Assembly (NCBI RefSeq): GCF_004210375.1
Contig: NC_134835.1
Span: 71,702,447 to 71,766,446 of the forward strand
Direction: 5' to 3'
Length of the DNA stretch: 64,000 nt
Source: Tachypleus tridentatus
Lineage: Eukaryota; Arthropoda; Merostomata; Xiphosura; Limulidae
A program made the position numbers and the translations under genes. Shown here one piece after another: positions 12,206 through 24,864 of the stretch; position 1 is the first letter of the stretch, and the number at the start of each line of letters is the position of its first letter. The notes beneath the pieces are model-generated. The model saw only the letters and a program-made list of their open reading frames with translations, did not search any database and was not told the DNA's origin.

Positions 12206-12354
12206 TCCAAACGTATTTGTGTATTGTAGATACCTCTAACAAGTTTTTTGTTGTTTTTTTAATACAAAAAGACAACGGAACAATTAATCTTCAACACCAA
12301 ATGTCATGGATGAAATGTTCTTTATACCAACTAATAGATGTTCCTTTTGTTCTA

Positions 12355-12465
12355 GTGCTTCCGAGTGGAACAACGGTAAGTCTACGGATTTACAACCCTA
12401 AAACCAGTGGTTCGATTCATCAAGATAGACGCAGCAGATACTCGGATATGGCTTTACTATAAAAT
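12355..12465 (+). repeat. SINE-3 copy
   Basis: Starts GCTTCCGAGTGGAACAACGG, contains AAGTCTACGGATTTACAA, GTGGTTCGATTCATC and GCAGATACTCGGATATGGCT. The open frame seen here is only this repeat. Confidence 0.7.
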
Positions 12466-12787
12466 TATACAAATTTATGTTGTAGTACAGCGTGTAATAA
12501 AACAACAGACACTGTATGGTATTAAGTGCCTGAATGTGTATATGTATTTACAGGTGTATTAACCACTGAAGCAAGGATCATTGCTGAAACATCAATTTCA
12601 TTGCAATATTGCGTGAGCTTCTCTATATGTAAACCGTTCAATAGGTTTTATTTTCTTCAGTAAACTGAAATGAATATGCTGAAAAAAAAAACAAATTGTA
12701 TTTATCTAAATTTGTAATGAAGTCATGACTGAATGAAAAATCTTACTTTCAGTTCTAGTTAATCCACATATATGTATATACGAGTGT

Positions 12788-12986
12788 TTGTTTGTTTAGG
12801 AATTCGGTTTTCACTACCCACTGCTCACTCTTGGGCTACTCTTTTACCAAAAAATAGTGGGATTGACCGCAACATCATAACGCCCCAACAGCTGAAAGGG
12901 CGAGCATGTTTGGTGCAACGGGGATTCGAACCCGCGACCCTCAGATTATGAGTCAAACGCCTTAACCCACCTGGCCATGCCGGGCC
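12788..12986 (-). repeat. SINE-1 copy with internal deletion
   Basis: Head and middle are intact (complement of GGCCCGGCATGGCCAGGTGG), but about 85 bp of the 3' core is missing while the AAAC tail remains. Flanked by a near-perfect duplication TATACGAGTGT (ending near 12787 and again from about 12987), so the shortened form inserted as such or lost its core afterwards. Confidence 0.85.
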
Positions 12987-13450
12987 GTATACGAGTGTAT
13001 ATAGCTGTGGAAAAGTAAAAGAAAGAAAGATTTTCTAGAAAGGTGAAGGCTAGACTTTTTAACTTTAGAAATATTAATTAATTTAATATGAAAATATTTA
13101 ACTACAAGAGCAGGCAGTAAGTGTGAAGGCTTATAATGCTAAAACTTGAGATCCGATCCCTTAAATAAATATAGTGCAGATAGCCTATTGTGCAGCTTTG
13201 CGCTTATTTTAATCTTACTGTTGTACTATCACCTTTAAACCGATAACAAAATCAGTAAAGCTCAATTATTTTGAATTTACGCGAATATAAAAATTATAAT
13301 AACAGCGTGCATCTTGAGCGTGATACAAGGTCGTTCTTTAAAGGTTTGGCTAAGAACGCTATTTCTTGTTTTCTAACAACAGTACGTAGCTTATAAAGGG
13401 ACAGACATTGAACTGAAAAGCTTTGCTCAATTGTCATTTTCACTTACAAT

Positions 13451-13714
13451 CCCGGCATGGTTAGGTGGTTAAGGCGTTCCACTCATACTCTGAGTGCCGC
13501 GGGTTCGAATATCCGTTACACCAAACATGTCCGCCCTATCAGCAGTGATAACGTTATAACGTCACGATCAATCCCACTGTGCGTGGGTAAAAGAGTAGCC
13601 TAAGAGGTGGAGGTAGATGTTAATGGCTAGCTGCCTTCACTCTCGTCTTACACCGCTAAATTATGGACAGCTAGCGCGTATAGCCCTCGTGTAACTTTAT
13701 GCGAAATTCTAAAC
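13451..13714 (+). repeat. SINE-1 copy, diverged
   Basis: All blocks are present (CCCGGCATGGTTAGGTGGTT head, AAGAGTAGCCTAAGAGGTGG, ATAGCCCTCGTGTAACTTTA) with many substitutions, so an older insertion. Confidence 0.85.
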
Positions 13715-15203
13715 AAATAAACTAGCACTCACAAATACTCCGATGGTGCCTAAATCTTTATTTTACTTTGAATTTTCTCTTTTAGTATTCAGTACAACCA
13801 ACATGAGGTCATGTCACGCACGTGCTTGATTCCTATATATGCTGCTTCTTTTGACTGAAGTGTACATTGTGCGTGGTTTTTGTCTTCCTTCATTGAAATA
13901 CATTGTTTACGCAGTTTTTATACACTCTATAGCCTTTCTTGGTGGAAATGTTTTGTCTAAAATTGATTTATTTATTACAATAGCTTTGACACCATGTTGT
14001 TTATCTCGTGATATCCTCTTAATGTTCATCAGCTTTATTAGCTTTTAATTATTCCTATCGGAATTGACTGATACCAATGTAACTATAATAAACTGATGTT
14101 TATTACTATAACTAATGACACAAATATATAAAACTAGATTTATTTCTTGTTAATACCATATTATTTTCTACTTTTGCCTCTCTCAATTTAGTTGTTCTCT
14201 CACGGATCTCTGGGTCCTTTTTTTGTTTGTTTGTTAAACCCCTGTCTTTCATATTTCTTTTGTGAACTCACGGCGAAAAGGTCTCATTCTTTACACCTTT
14301 CACGCCTGCTTTCTTCCTGTGACATATTACAACGTTTCATAATCACAGAGGTCCCGTAACCTTCCATTACGTTGAACAAGAGAGTCAGCTGCTCACTCCA
14401 ATAGCCTTAAAGTGTTGTAATCCCTGGCCAACCGATGTTCCTTGCACCTGACTTAATAACAAAATTATAGAATTAAGCACTCGAATACTGTAAATTATCA
14501 TTTTATAAATTTTGTAATTTGGGCTAGTTTTCTTCTGCTTTTGAATACGAAAAGCTTGAAGATTCGTTATTAAGAATATCATCATTTAAATATTTATTAA
14601 GTCCTTTAATACATCTGCTAACCCTATCAAGTATAAATCCTGATAATCTATCGAAATAGTCAGTGAACTTCACAGACATTCCAAACTATTATAAAAAAAA
14701 TATCTGCACAATGCTTAAGGGTTCATATGTTCCTTTCCCGAATTTCAGGGGCCTCAGTGTACCGATTAAGTCTCTCCATTAGCCCCAACTGTTTCTATAC
14801 CTGTTCCTATAGTGCTCTTTATCTAGCTGATCTCGCTGTCCTGTGAGAGGGGTGTGAACAAATTTTCAAACATGGCGCAGCTAAGATCCTGAGGGAGACA
14901 AGAACATGTAATTCAGTATTGTTTAGCGACCTTGAAACCATAGTTCGAGGCTCCCATTCCCTTTTGACTTTCTTGGCACATTTCAGCTCCTCCTTAATAA
15001 GTGACTACTCTTTATTGATAAGAACACCCCGAGTCTCGCTAACTCCAAAACAGTGGGACAAGTTGCGCAGATAAACAAAAAATGAATTCACACACAAAAT
15101 GAAATGATAAAGGAACATATTTTAGTTTCATACACGTATGAGTTCGCTTCATTTGTTTTATGTAAACTTCCTGTTTTCATAGTTTTATGTAATCTTTAAA
15201 TCT
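13715..15203. other. Non-coding stretch, no gene seen
   Basis: About 1.5 kb without recognisable repeats. Open frames at 13839-14048 and 14385-14585 have hydrophobic AT-driven composition only and no start or splice context I trust. Confidence 0.45.
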
Positions 15204-15204
15204 T

Positions 15205-15464
15205 GTTTGTTTGTTTAAGTTTCGCACAAAGCTACTCGAGAGTTATCTGCGCTAGCCGTCCCTGATTTAGCAGTGTAAGACTAGAGGGAAGGCAGCTAGT
15301 AATCACCACCAAACCTCCAACTCTCTTACGAATAGTGGGATTGACCGTCACATTATAACGTCCCCAGAGTTGAAAGGGTGACCATGTTTGGTGTGACAGG
15401 GATTCGAACCCGCGACCCTCGGATTACGAGTCGAGTGCCTTAACCATCTGGCCATGCCAAACCT
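15205..15464 (-). repeat. SINE-1 copy, small deletions
   Basis: Complement orientation with head CATCTGGCCATGCC at the right end; lacks about 20 bp around the AGTAGCCCAAGAG block. Confidence 0.88.
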
Positions 15465-15790
15465 ATCTTTAAATTTAAGTGTCTTACAACTTACCTGGAA
15501 AAAAAACCAAAACTGACAGTAGCGAAACATTTTAGAAAGTTCAATATTTTTCCTGCATTTGTGCAGCGTTTTAAATGTGAACATATTTTTCATGTTATTA
15601 ACTGTGTATCAATAATAATCAATTTATATAGTGTAGTGTATGAAAGTACATGTCATAAACGTTTTAAGCAGTATGCCGATTTTGAAACGTAGAAACCTTA
15701 AAGATGAAAGTTGCATACAAAGAAAGGCAAACAAAACTCAATGAACATGGTGCTGAATGGTTGGGTTCTAGTAAGGTGTGCAGCTGTGAG
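15465..15790. other. Non-coding stretch between two SINEs, no feature seen
   Basis: AT-rich; no repeat or domain-like frame. Confidence 0.45.
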
Positions 15791-16053
15791 ATGCCCGGTA
15801 TGACCAGGTGATTAAGGTACTCGACTCGTAATTCGAGGGTTGCGGGTTCGAATCCCAGTCATATCAAAGATTTTTGCCCTTTCAGCTGTGGGGACGTAAT
15901 AATGTTACGGTCAATCCCACTATTCGTTTGTAAAAAAGTAGCCCAAGAGTCGGAGGATGGGTGGTGATGACTAGCTCTTACGTTGCTAAATTAGGGACGG
16001 CTAGCGCAGATAGCCCTCGTATAGCTCTGCGCGAAATCCAAAATCAAACAAGC
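15791..16053 (+). repeat. SINE-1 copy
   Basis: Head GCCCGGTATGACCAGGTGAT, clear B box GGGTTCGAATCCC and full 3' end; about 20 bp of the CCTTCCCTCTAG block are missing. Confidence 0.88.
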
Positions 16054-16381
16054 AGCTGTGAGGAATTACGAAACACGTGATATTGTTCTCTGGTGTACTG
16101 GAATAAAAAATAAATATTGGATTTATTTATCTAAAAGGATATTCTACACAATCATTTAAGGTTCAGATATGCTGTTGATATAAGTTCTGGTCATCTTGAA
16201 AATATATTATGAATCAGAAATAAATTTTGTTTTTGTTTTTGCTTGCATCATATATAAAATTTACAAAAAAGTGATTCCAACAAACACAGTCCTCGTTATT
16301 TGGAAAGTGAGAATTTGTTCCCTCAAAATTCACACTCCTCTGTGTTTGTAAATGTGTGGATTCATAAACACATAAACACAG

Positions 16382-16665
16382 GGACCTGGCATGGCCAAGC
16401 GCGTAAGGCTTGCGACTCGTAATCCGAGGGTCGCGGGTTCGAATCACGGTCGTACAAAACATGCTCGCCCTCCCAGCCGTGGGGGCGTATAATGTGACGG
16501 TCAATCCCACTATTCGTTGGTAAAAGAGTAGCCCAAGAGTTGGCGGTGGGTGGTGATGACTAGCTGCCTTCCCTCTAGTCTTACACTGCTAAATTAGGGA
16601 CGGCTAGCACAGATAGCCCTCGAGTAGCTTTGTGCGAAATTCCAAAAAACAAACAAACAAACAAT
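16382..16665 (+). repeat. SINE-1 copy with target-site duplication
   Basis: Well-preserved copy flanked by CATAAACACAG (16371-16381 and 16666-16676). Its head, GACCTGGCATGGCCAAGCGC, shares the shortened D-arm of the copy at 9773, suggesting a subfamily. Confidence 0.92.
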
Positions 16666-16676
16666 CATAAACACAG

Positions 16677-17460
16677 AAGAAAGTCACGTGTTTCGTGCGT
16701 TTAGAAGAACAACTGTTAATAAAATCATGTATACTAAAATAACTTTATGACTAATATAAAATCTTAAGAAATGTTTTAACAGCCAGCAACACTTCCAAAT
16801 GTACATATTTACAATTAAACTTACACGTAGTGAGTATGACTTTTTAAAAGTTTTACCAGTTAATGGATGCTTCATAATTATATCGTATTTGTGAAAATAC
16901 TTTTTTTGGCAAAGGATGTGAATGCATATTTTTAGGTATGGTTTCTGTGTTAATTATTTCACACCTATAAAAGCGTGAAATCAACTTTTTTAATACAGTG
17001 CAGTAGTGTATTCTACCAAATATATAAAGATTAAACATGCTGTGGTAGTAGAGATTCTTATTTGTACATGAAGGACAAAGTGTATGTCATATTTCTTAAT
17101 AACACAGGCCTAAATATTTAAAATTCATAAAAGTTGTTGTGGTTTTAATAACGAATTTTCCGTAATTCAGCTACGCACATGTCAAAAGTAATATTCATTT
17201 CTTTTCTATCATGTGTGAATGTTTTGCAAATCGGGAAGAAAAACTTATTTAGTTGAAATTATTATCATTTACCACAATGAACATTTTTATTATTATGTTT
17301 AGGTTCTAGAACGGTCGATAAGACTCTCGAGTTGCTTATAGAAATCTATAGCAGGTGGTTCTCAATATTTTAAACATAACAAAATGTAGTCCAATTTCAA
17401 TGAAAATGACTCATTTATGTAAAAGTATATGTGATTTTTTGTAAAAAAATCTGTACGTGA
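16677..17460. other. Non-coding stretch, no feature seen
   Basis: AT-rich; short frames only. Confidence 0.5.
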
Positions 17461-17462
17461 TG

Positions 17463-17588
17463 GTTTGTTTGTTTGAAGTAAAGAACAAATCTACACAATT
17501 GGGTTATCTGTACTCTACCCAACACTTGTATCGAAACCCAGTTTCTAGCATTGTAATTCCGCAGGCATACTGTTGGCCCACTGCGAGC
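17463..17588 (-). repeat. SINE-2 copy, diverged
   Basis: Complement of the SINE-2 blocks: AACAAATCTACACAATTGGG, GTATCGAAACCCAGTTTCTA, GTAATTCCGCAGGCATACTG. Confidence 0.72.
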
Positions 17589-17681
17589 TCGCATGATGGA
17601 GAAAAATTGTTATTTTCGGCTCCAGCGTACAAAAAATTAATGAAGAACATGCAAATATTTCAAAAGAGTAAAAACCGTCCG

Positions 17682-17950
17682 TCACAGCCAGGTGGTCAAG
17701 GCACTTGGCTCGTAATCTGAGGGTCGCAGGTTTGAATCCCGATCACACCAAATATGCTCACCCTTTCAGCCATAGGGGCGTTGTAATGTGACGGTCAATC
17801 CCATTGTTCGTTGGTAAAAGAGTAGCCCAAGAGTTGGCGGTGGGCGGTAATGACTAGCTGCCTTCCTTCTAGTCTTACACTGCTAAATTAGGGATAGCTA
17901 GTGCAGATAGCCCTCGTGTAGCTTTGAGCGAACTTCAAAACAAAGCAAAC
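17682..17950 (+). repeat. SINE-1 copy
   Basis: Head GTCACAGCCAGGTGGTCAAG with CGT in the anticodon position, B box GGTTTGAATCCC, complete core and 3' end. Confidence 0.88.
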
Positions 17951-18278
17951 CAATAAAACCACCCCTGGCCCGTGTTATCAACGCTGGTAATAATGTATGA
18001 CCTGAGTGAATATTCACTTGTTCCTTTTGTGTCAGTGTTTTGCCTTGTGGTACTGGACAACGTACGGTATTTCAGGTGTATAGCGTTGTAAAATGGAACA
18101 TGTGTGCCCTTTCTTTGTATTTTTTCCCTATATAAATTGCTTTTATATAAAGTGTAAATTTAATAGATCAGATATTTCAAAAGTATCGCTTTTTGTAAGA
18201 CACTTTTCACATTTTGTAGCTCGTGCAAATTTTCTGTGTAAACTCCCTTCATTTTTTACTTAAAGAACGAATTTAACG

Positions 18279-18401
18279 ACCCTCCAGGGATACAATAGCG
18301 TGCCTGCAAACTTACAACGCTCGAAATCGGGTTTCGATACCCATTGTGAGCAGAGCACAGATAGCCCTTTGCGTAGCTTTGTGCCTAACTAAAATCCAAA
18401 C
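18279..18401 (+). repeat. SINE-2 copy with target-site duplication
   Basis: Complete SINE-2 (CCCTCCAGGGATACAATAGC ... GGGTTTCGATACCCATTGTG ... GTAGCTTTGTGCCTAACT) flanked by the 13-bp duplication AACGAATTTAACG (18266-18278, 18402-18414). Confidence 0.9.
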
Positions 18402-18414
18402 AACGAATTTAACG

Positions 18415-19458
18415 TGTACATTACATAGATTTACAAATTTGCCTGTTCACGTGCAAGGTGTTTCACACGGTCGTGTCATGATCACAGCTAGAATATAGCT
18501 CAAAATGTGACAAAATAATTTTATATTTTATTATTGATTAAAAACTTGTTTTTGTATTAATTTATTAATAGTTTACATATAATATACTAATGGTTAATCA
18601 TTAAGGTTATTTATAGTGGCCTACAAAAAATAGCATGTTTTGCATCTGAAATATACTCATTTTTGTTTTAATAGTCCATATTCATTAATGCTTAACAATT
18701 TTATTTTTCAGAAATTTCAATAAATTTATTTAGCAAAACATGTAGGGATTTTGCAATTTCATAGTTAATTGATAGTGAAGCGTAGTTGTGTAATATTAAT
18801 GAAAACGAAAGTGGTGTAACTTGGAACAAATGAAAGCCACTTTGAATTTCGTCAGTACACAATGGCATTATTAAATGAATTAGGGGTATTTGATATTTAT
18901 TTTCATTTCAACCTATGGGCTAAAAGAAGACCTTAAGTTCGGAAATAGCTCGTTGTAGGCTGTGCATGGATATTCTTAACAATTTAGAATTACTGATCAC
19001 GTGGGGGGCAACTTGTCAACAGCACCGCTCATATACATTGATACCGATAACTGGATTAACTGTCACAGTTATAACGCTGTTAAAACTGATTATGTGGAGT
19101 ACATTTAGTGCCAATGACTCAGTCCTAGGACATTTTAATTAACACAACGACCAAACGTTTATTGTTAGGCTACTACGTGCTTCACTCTCGAGCACCATTG
19201 AAGTTTGTAGGTTAATATGTTCCCTCCTGCCTACAAGTAAAGATGTGGCAATTTCTTCAGACTAGAAGTAAAATAATTTGGTGATCTATCAAATGTTTTA
19301 GATCATGACAAACGATATCCCAGAGAAGTTGTTGAATGTTTTTTTTTGTTACTACTTTTTCGAACAATCAGGCGATCATATGTTTATCATCAAAAGAAAA
19401 GTCTGTATCCAAGTCTTACAATTATATCACAAAATTATGGTCTCCTTCTAAAGTAAAT
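18415..19458. other. Non-coding stretch, no feature seen
   Basis: About 1 kb, no recognised repeat; frames short. Confidence 0.5.
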
Positions 19459-19467
19459 CATTTTGAG

Positions 19468-19723
19468 GCTGTTTGACTCGCAATCTGAAGGTCGTAGGTT
19501 TGAATCCCCGATCACACCAAATATTAACATCCTTTCAACCATGGGGGCGTTAAAAAGTTCCGGCCAATCCCATTATTCGTTGGTAAAAGAGTAGCTCAAG
19601 AGTTGGCAGGAGGTGGTGATGACAAGTTGACTTCCCTCTAGTCTTACACTGCTAAATTAGTGACGGCTAGTGCAGATAGCCCTCGTGTTGCTTTGCGCGA
19701 AATTAAAAAAACAAACAAACAAA
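19468..19723 (+). repeat. SINE-1 copy, 5' truncated
   Basis: Lacks the first part of the tRNA-like head, starting at CTGTTTGACTCGCAATCTGA. Short duplications CATTTTGAG flank it (near 19459 and 19724), so the truncation probably happened at insertion. Confidence 0.85.
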
Positions 19724-19739
19724 CATTTTGAGAAAGACT

Positions 19740-20240
19740 GTTGTAAAACAACTGTACTGAGCTTTATTTAGTAACAGATACAAATAAGAGTCAGTAACTA
19801 CTAGCACTACAAGGCGAAATCTGCAGAAGTAGCAAGGCTTCATCATTTTCATTGCAACGTGTTTAATATACTACGCGATCTGTAGAGCGACATATCGTAC
19901 ATGAAATATCAATATATTTTGTCACATTTCTCCTCTCAGCTCTCTTATGTTTTACCACATCAAATAAAACTTTCCTCAGCATTGTAAACCTTTAACTTCT
20001 ATACTCTAAACCTTCAAACTTTTGACCTATGTGTATTTTCTACTACATCTACCAATACTGAACGCAAAAACCTTCACTGTGCATTTTACTACCTTGGAAA
20101 TTAGTCCGTACTCCTTGCTTGAATATGTGTTTCCTTCAGATGAAAGGACGTTTTACTTTTTTAATTCAACAGTGATTCCTATAAGCATTACTACATCTAA
20201 CATAGGTTTATAAGTTACCCTTTAACAAAGTTTCGATATT
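19740..20240. other. Region downstream of the IR gene, no other gene seen
   Basis: Contains only short AT-rich frames; the 3' end of the IR transcript probably reaches its edge (see the candidate polyadenylation signal). Confidence 0.4.
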
Positions 20241-20244
20241 TTTT

Positions 20245-20250
20245 TTTATT
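20245..20250 (-). promoter_or_regulatory. Candidate polyadenylation signal of the IR gene
   Basis: An AATAAA hexamer lies about 134 nt downstream of the TAA stop on the minus strand. It is the first canonical signal after the stop, but the DNA is AT-rich, so chance occurrence is possible. Confidence 0.35.
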
Positions 20251-20383
20251 ATTTCATGTGAATTTCTAAAACTTTCTTACTTTTAGCATATCGGTGCGTG
20301 AACTTTTCTAAGTATCGCTACTTTTAATAGAAGAATCTTTACACACTTGTAACTTTCACGGTTTCTTACCATAATGAGCGAAC

Positions 20384-20642
20384 TTATAGTCTCTGGGATT
20401 CACTACGGTTTCTAATCCCGTTTTTCATAAGTATTTCAAAGAACAGAGTGGCGAGCGCTACCGCATAGCCACACAGAAGAATAACAAAGACAACGCCAAC
20501 ATCATTCAGAGTTAGAGGTGTCACATCCCCGCTTTCTTGTAGAGTGGTGGTTTCGAGTTTGCATGGTCCCTGCCCCAAGAACTTGAAGAAATACATCTTT
20601 TCCCAAAAAAGTATCAGACCGGCTTCAGTAAGTCTTTTGATC
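20384..20642 (-). CDS. IR gene exon 11: last S2 helix, M4 and C-terminus
   Basis: Codes residues 529-614 and the TAA. The split glycine codon is completed across the junction to read EGIKRLTEAGLILFWEKMY, the typical RL-x-E-x-G-x-x-x-x-W motif of IRs. LTLNDVGVVFVILLCGYAVA is the start of M4 (about 575-600), preceded by the common L-(T/S)-L-x-D/H pattern. The cytoplasmic tail is short (about 14 residues), with no PDZ-like end. Confidence 0.92.
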
Positions 20643-23600
20643 CTAAACAAGGAAATTTCAATTTTACGGACATGTTCAGACGGTTCTAATAAACGTTCTT
20701 AACAGAAGTACGTTGAGCCAACTTTAAACTTAATATATTAACATCTTAATAAATAAAACACAGACTTGCTAAAGCAATTAATGTTGCGAACCTTTTAAAA
20801 GTAAAACACTAACACCTTAATTTAATTAATTACAAATGTTAATTAAACACTAACACTAGAAATAAAACATAAAGCTGTCATCTTTTGGTAAAACACCAAA
20901 GTTACAATTAATGACCTTGAGATTTTCGATATCAGAGTGAATTATTAAATTGTATCACTTTCAATTAAAGTATGTGAAATAAGATGACAAAATTTTGAGA
21001 AACAGTTAGTAATGTTGTTTCTAGAGCAAGGCTACATACATTAAGAAACACTGTGTATGATAATTTGGGGCATTGCATAATATAACTCGGATGATGTCTT
21101 TTGAACAGGTATTTCGTGCTTTCAGACCAAACAACAATGCCCTCAATATTTATTATTTAATAAAATAACAGATGTAAGTTAATATAGGTTTATCATTAAC
21201 ATAGCATTACCATTTATTTATTCATTAATTGTATACAGTTAGTGTTATTCTTTGTTTGCTTTTAGTTATGTACAAAGCTGCACAACGGGCTGTGCTCTGC
21301 CAATCACGGGTACCAAAATCCGGTTTCCAGCGTTGTAAGTCCAATATATGCCGGCTCTGCCAATTCCAGTTTCCAGCGTTGTAAGTCCACATATATACCG
21401 CTGTGTTGTTGTTGTTTTGAAATAAGCACAAAGCTACACAATGGGCTATCTGTGCTCTGCCCACCACGAGTATCGAAACCCAGTTTTTAGCGTTGTAAGT
21501 CCGCATATATACCGCTGTGTCACTCGGGAGCTACTTTTTTCTTTTTTCTTGAGGTATGCTTATCATGTACGGTATTTTAGCAGATTCTCATTAGAATACA
21601 AACTACATTAGTAGGTGCAACTGGTCTAAAATTAATAGTTCCTAAACCTAACGCTAGCTAATTAGATGGAAACATCATATTAAATTATGAAGTGTGAGAA
21701 TATACTTTTTCAAAGCATTGTCTCACTACATGAATTACTTTTACAGAAATATTTTTCTTATGAAAGATTAATGTTTTTTTCAGTTAAAAATGAGGTGTAG
21801 CACATTCAAGGACACATAATTAGGCATTAATGTGAATTTCAACATACGAAGTATAATAATAGTAACAAAATACATACATAATTAGTGTTAAAGTAAATAT
21901 CAATAAATAATATTGCGTTATTAATTCTTGAAATAATCTGGTTTCTAAATAATTTAAATAAAACTGGTAATCAATACAATTCACGCACGTAATCTGGTAG
22001 TGAGATAACAGTTGTTGTTCATTAACATTTAATGTTACACACACACACATACACATACCCTTCACTTAGTGGTATTATCAACGGACTTCCTTTTTGAAGT
22101 CCGAAGCACAAGAATTCCTCCCTCATTCGTTCTTTAGAGACGTGTAATGGGCAGGTACTTATTCCCTTGAACAAATACTGTGAGTAGAAACTTAACCAGA
22201 GGCGCTCGCCCAAAAAGATATGACCATTTGTAGCCTCTACAAAATAGTCACTGATTCGAACGTTGTCTCCCAAATTGTTCTCTAGATTCCGTTTCCATGC
22301 TTCCCGATAGGCTTCATAATTAGATTCCTAAAACATTATAAAATAAAAACGAAATAAATACAGTGGATATAATATTATGGCCATGTTTTCACGCCTGTGT
22401 GTGTGTTTGTCAGTAAGATTTCTCAAAAACGTTTGAATAGATTTTAAATGAAAGTTGGTATATATTTGGAGTGTGAAACGAATTAAAAGTGATTAGGTTT
22501 TGGATGATCAAGGTTCTAGAAAGGTCATCACGACCTCCCCAATTCCTATCTGTTAATTTTTTTATCTAATAACTCAATAAAAAATTATTGGATTTTGACG
22601 TAAGTTGGCACACAAGATTTTGATTCTCATTGTCTTGCTCAAATTGATCCATGTTTACTGATAACGATGGATATACGTACAGATTTCCGTATTGTTTTTA
22701 TGGCCGAATGTAATCAAAACTGCGTGGCGAAGGCATACGCTTTACTAAGTGCCCTTCTCGTACAACAGTTTATTTTCCTAAAAGCTAAACTTTTATTTAA
22801 ATTAATTCTTACTATAACTATTCTAGATTGGAATATTAGCCTATATGAAAAAATAATATTGTTTTTGTGATTTTTCTAATTAGGATACAGTTAACATGTC
22901 ATTATTTCTTTCGTTTCTGGCGGGTCTTTTGCATTTCTGTTATAACTTATTAACCTTCAACATATCAGGTTTATAAACCTTGGATTGAAATAACGTTTTA
23001 AAAACATTTCACTATTTAGTGTGTGACTCAGTGTTTAGTTAACAACTTAAAATGAAGGATAACTAAAGTTTGCCTTTAGTATCATCGAATCGTATGTGTT
23101 AATTAAATGCAGAATATTTAACTTGTGTGAATTTACTTTCTTACATTCACGCACATACATAAGGAAGTGTTAATGTTATGGTCTTCATTCAGCCTTATAT
23201 CTTAAAAATAACTTTAAATTTTCTGCATGCGGAGACTTAAAAATACCTTGAAATTTAGTTTAAATTCAGTATTTAAGGTAAGACACTATGCACTGGTGAG
23301 CATATCAGTAAGAACGAAAAAGAGGGCATAAAATATCGGGTAAAATATTGTACTGTTGCTAAACGCCCCAATTACACCTATTGGGTTCACATTAAAACAT
23401 GTTTAGCTTCAGTGTGTCTTCAACTATTGCGCGAGAATGTTACACATAAGGTCAAACACCACCCTTCTCCTAATGCTACATACCGGCACCTTTTACAAAC
23501 CACTTTAAACAGTGATTATGAAAGTTCTTACTTGGGACTATATATATATACACAATATAAGTATTTAGGGTTTAATAAACTGTACCTTTAAAAATAACGA

Positions 23601-24830
23601 CATTGAAGAACCTGGAAAATACAAAATATGTGCTTCTGTGTCAAGAGCGTCAGCAATGGTTTCAATAGGACGTTGTCTCTCTATAAAACTGAGAAAAGCC
23701 CGTATGTTACCACAGTAAACACTGAGGACAACAATACAGATGCACAACCAAGACGCATAAGAGATGCGTGTAGCTGTCACTTTTGGTACAGACTGAGCAC
23801 CTGTAATTTGAAGACGATTAGTGAAAAATTACTCAACTCTTAGACTATAATTTCTTATAATGTAATAGATGTAATATATGCACGTGTATAGTAATATATC
23901 CTAAAATCTTTTGTTATAAGATAAAATATGCAAAAGTCAAATATCGAACGCTATACGAGTCAAATAATCAGAAAAGAAGTGTATGCTACACAAAATATGA
24001 CTATCAGAAAATCAAATATTTTTTTACACTAGCGGTATATTTTTTCTCTGCACATTGATAAATAATTTTACAACATTAGAAATGCTATTGAGAGTGCTAT
24101 ATGATACAGTTGAAATTTCTCAATATTAATAGGACGTAATGCCACACTTGAAGTTTCTTTAGCTAAACGACTTTAAAACCGAACTTTCAACAAAAAATGA
24201 CAGTAAACTAATTCTTAGACTTGTATGTTGAATGGCAATGTTATAGCCTAATAGCCAGTTTTACTTGTTTTACTTTTTGCTTCTTTAGAACAATTGTACA
24301 ACTGACTATAATATATGAATTGTAAACCTTCATTATCTAACCGAATTAAAATAAAATATGAACTTACGTATTTGTCTATTACATAAATGTCTATAACATG
24401 TACACATCTCAATCGGTTAATTTTTTATTACAGCAAATAAAATTATTTAATATTCACAATGCTCACCCAAATCACTAGTGTTTTTATGTAGCTCGACTGG
24501 TTCTATTCTACTCATGATATATACTTACCAAATATATTTTGTACCTTAGCTATAATTAGGCTAGTTAAATATACCATAGTAAGCGAGATTAGAGCAACAA
24601 ATATTTGTTCTACATTGTAAAAAGCGTAGACAAAGAAGAAATTGTCTGAAACATTATTCTTACCTTGATACATTCCACTTCCCAATGTTGCCCAAAATGA
24701 CCAGTTCACCATAACTTGCAAAGATGTTTTGGAAAAGTGAATTTTTCTTACATAAATCCACCAGGTGGCAGCCGTAATAACTCCTGATACGAGGCCAGTA
24801 AAAATATACAAACTCCAAAGCTGTTAAAAA

Positions 24831-24864
<34 letters not shown>

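Noticed and set aside
12190..12462. 90-residue open frame
   Set aside because: Made of the 15-bp tandem repeat, AT-rich sequence and a SINE-3 copy.
16214..16510. 98-residue minus-strand open frame
   Set aside because: Its best part (GLTVTLYAPTAGRASMF) is antisense SINE-1; the same peptide appears from the copy at 9773.
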